A DNA stretch of 64,000 nucleotides from Loxodes magnus (Eukaryota; Ciliophora; Karyorelictea; Loxodida; Loxodidae): the NCBI GenBank assembly GCA_946699065.1, contig CAMPDV010002430.1, forward strand, positions 1 through 64,000. Direction: 5' to 3'. The position numbers and the translations under genes are program-made. Below the pieces are notes generated by a model. The model made no database searches. It had not been told where the DNA came from and saw only the letters and a program-made list of their open reading frames with translations. Positions within the stretch are counted from its first letter, which is position 1; every line of letters starts with the position of its first letter. Positions 63,021 to 64,000 of the stretch are shown one piece after another.

Positions 63021-64000
63021 TAAGTTTTAAGGAGTATGCTTTGAGAAGTACTAAGTATTTGTAAAAGTGAAGAAGTAAAGTAAGAAAAGAAGATAGAATT
63101 TCAGTTTTAAGGAGTATGGTTTGAGAAGTAATAAGTATTTAGAAAAGTGAAGAAGTAAAGTAAGAAAAGAAGAAAGAGTTTCAGTTTTAAGGAGTATGGT
63201 TTGAGAAGTACTAAGTATTTAGAAAAGTGAAGAAGTAAAGTAAGAAAAGAAGATAGAGTTTCAGTTTTAAGGAGTATGCTTTGAGAAGTAATAAGTATTT
63301 AGAAAAGTGAAGAAGTAAAGTAAGAAAAGAAGATAGAATTTCAGTTTTAAGGAGTATGCTTTGAGAAGTAATAAGTATTTAGAAAAGTGAAGAAGTAAAG
63401 TAAGAAAAGAACATAGAGTTTCAGTTTTAAGGAGTATGCTTTGAGAAGTAATAAGTATTTGTAAAAGTGAAGAAGTAAAGTAAGAAAAGAAGATAGAATT
63501 TCAGTTTTAAGGAGTATGGTTTGAGGAGTACTAAGTATTTAGAAAAGTGAAGAAGTAAAGTAAGAAAAGAAGATAGAGTTTCAGTTTTAAGGAGTATATT
63601 TTGAGAAGTACTAAGTATTTGTAAAAGTGAAGAAGTAAAGTAAGAAAAGAAGATAGAATTTCAGTTTTAAGGAGTATGGTTTGAGAAGTAATAAGTATTT
63701 GTAAAAGTGAAGAAGTAAAGTAAGAAAAGAAGATAGAGTTTCAGTTTTAAGGAGTATGCTTTGAGAAGTAATAAGTATTTGTAAAAGTGAAGAAGTAAAG
63801 TAAGAAAAGAAGATAGAATTTGAGTTTTAAGGAGTATGCTTTGAGAAGTACTAAGTATTTGTAAAAGTGAAGAAGTAAAGTAAGAAAAGAAGATAGAATT
63901 TCAGTTTTAAGGAGTATGCTTTGAGAAGTAATAAGTATTTAGAAAATTGAAGAAGTAAAGTAAGAAAAGAAGATAGAATTTCAGTTTTAAGGAGTATATT

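Larger units (their letters stand above)
32102..64000 (-). repeat. 80-bp satellite array, right arm (inverted orientation)
   Basis: About 399 copies of the same 80-bp monomer, now on the minus strand, so the plus strand reads purine-rich (AGAAAAGTGAAGAAGTAAAG and so on). It is the same family as the left arm: even rare alleles recur in both arms, such as the CTCAATCC, TCCTATAAACTGAATC and CAAAATATAC forms. The allele spectrum differs, however. T at position 67 (reads GTAATAAG) is far commoner here, T at 16 (reads AATTTAAG) is common, A at 48 (reads GTGTAGAAG) occurs over twenty times, and the CTT form at 56-58 is rare. Single-base indels are more frequent than in the left interior. The array continues past the right edge. 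No gene is visible. Confidence 0.98.

Noticed and set aside
1-64000. CENP-B box or other known centromere protein motif
   Set aside because: The CENP-B box requires CG dinucleotides and the monomer has none. Nothing else recognisable was seen.
1-64000. Telomeric repeat, rRNA, tRNA or known transposon insertions
   Set aside because: No interruption of the satellite by unrelated sequence was seen anywhere in the window.
1-64000. Triplex (H-DNA) forming mirror tracts
   Set aside because: The C/T-rich middle of the monomer is interrupted by A at positions 24, 37, 42 and 50, and no long mirror-symmetric uninterrupted tract is visible.

Overview
The window contains no recognisable gene. From first base to last it is one tandem satellite with an 80-bp monomer, about 800 copies, entering and leaving the window in mid-array. 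The monomer is about 27% G+C and strongly strand-asymmetric: my consensus has roughly 36 T, 22 A, 19 C and 3 G, so one strand is about 69% pyrimidine. It contains no CpG. A block this long and homogeneous points to eukaryotic heterochromatin (centromeric, pericentromeric, subtelomeric or B/sex-chromosome type). I do not recognise the family and cannot name the organism.

Monomer numbering used below: position 1 is the first A of ATACTCC in the pyrimidine-rich orientation. Nearly all variation falls on a few diagnostic sites: 16 (G/C/T), 20 (T/C), 26 (C/G), 35 (T/A), 48 (T/A), 56-58 (CTA/ACA/CTT), 67 (G/T) and 78-79 (AG/AC/TC). Monomers are therefore mosaics of a small set of alleles, and runs of the same allele combinations reveal larger duplications.

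Layout: (1) 1-1440, left array with truncated and lengthened monomers, worst at 242-525. (2) 1441-25074, left array in strict 80-bp register, containing tandem super-repeats of 2080 bp (2970-7129) and 800 bp (10780-12379 and beyond). (3) 25075-31400, same orientation with more single-base indels and a ~1.44-kb duplication. (4) 31577-32626, a near-perfect palindrome centred between 32101 and 32102, where the array switches strand. (5) 32104-64000, the same family in inverted orientation, with a different allele spectrum, locally clustered private variants, recurring modules, and a young 640-bp tandem super-repeat near the right end.

The most notable structure is the strand switch. The last ~0.4-0.5 kb of the left arm carries alleles typical of the right arm, including one (position 48 T to A) that I saw nowhere else in the left arm. 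The hinge therefore looks like a local fold-back copy of right-arm DNA, not a simple break-and-rejoin. The open reading frames of 62-75 codons that occur here are by-products of the repeat and are not annotated as genes.
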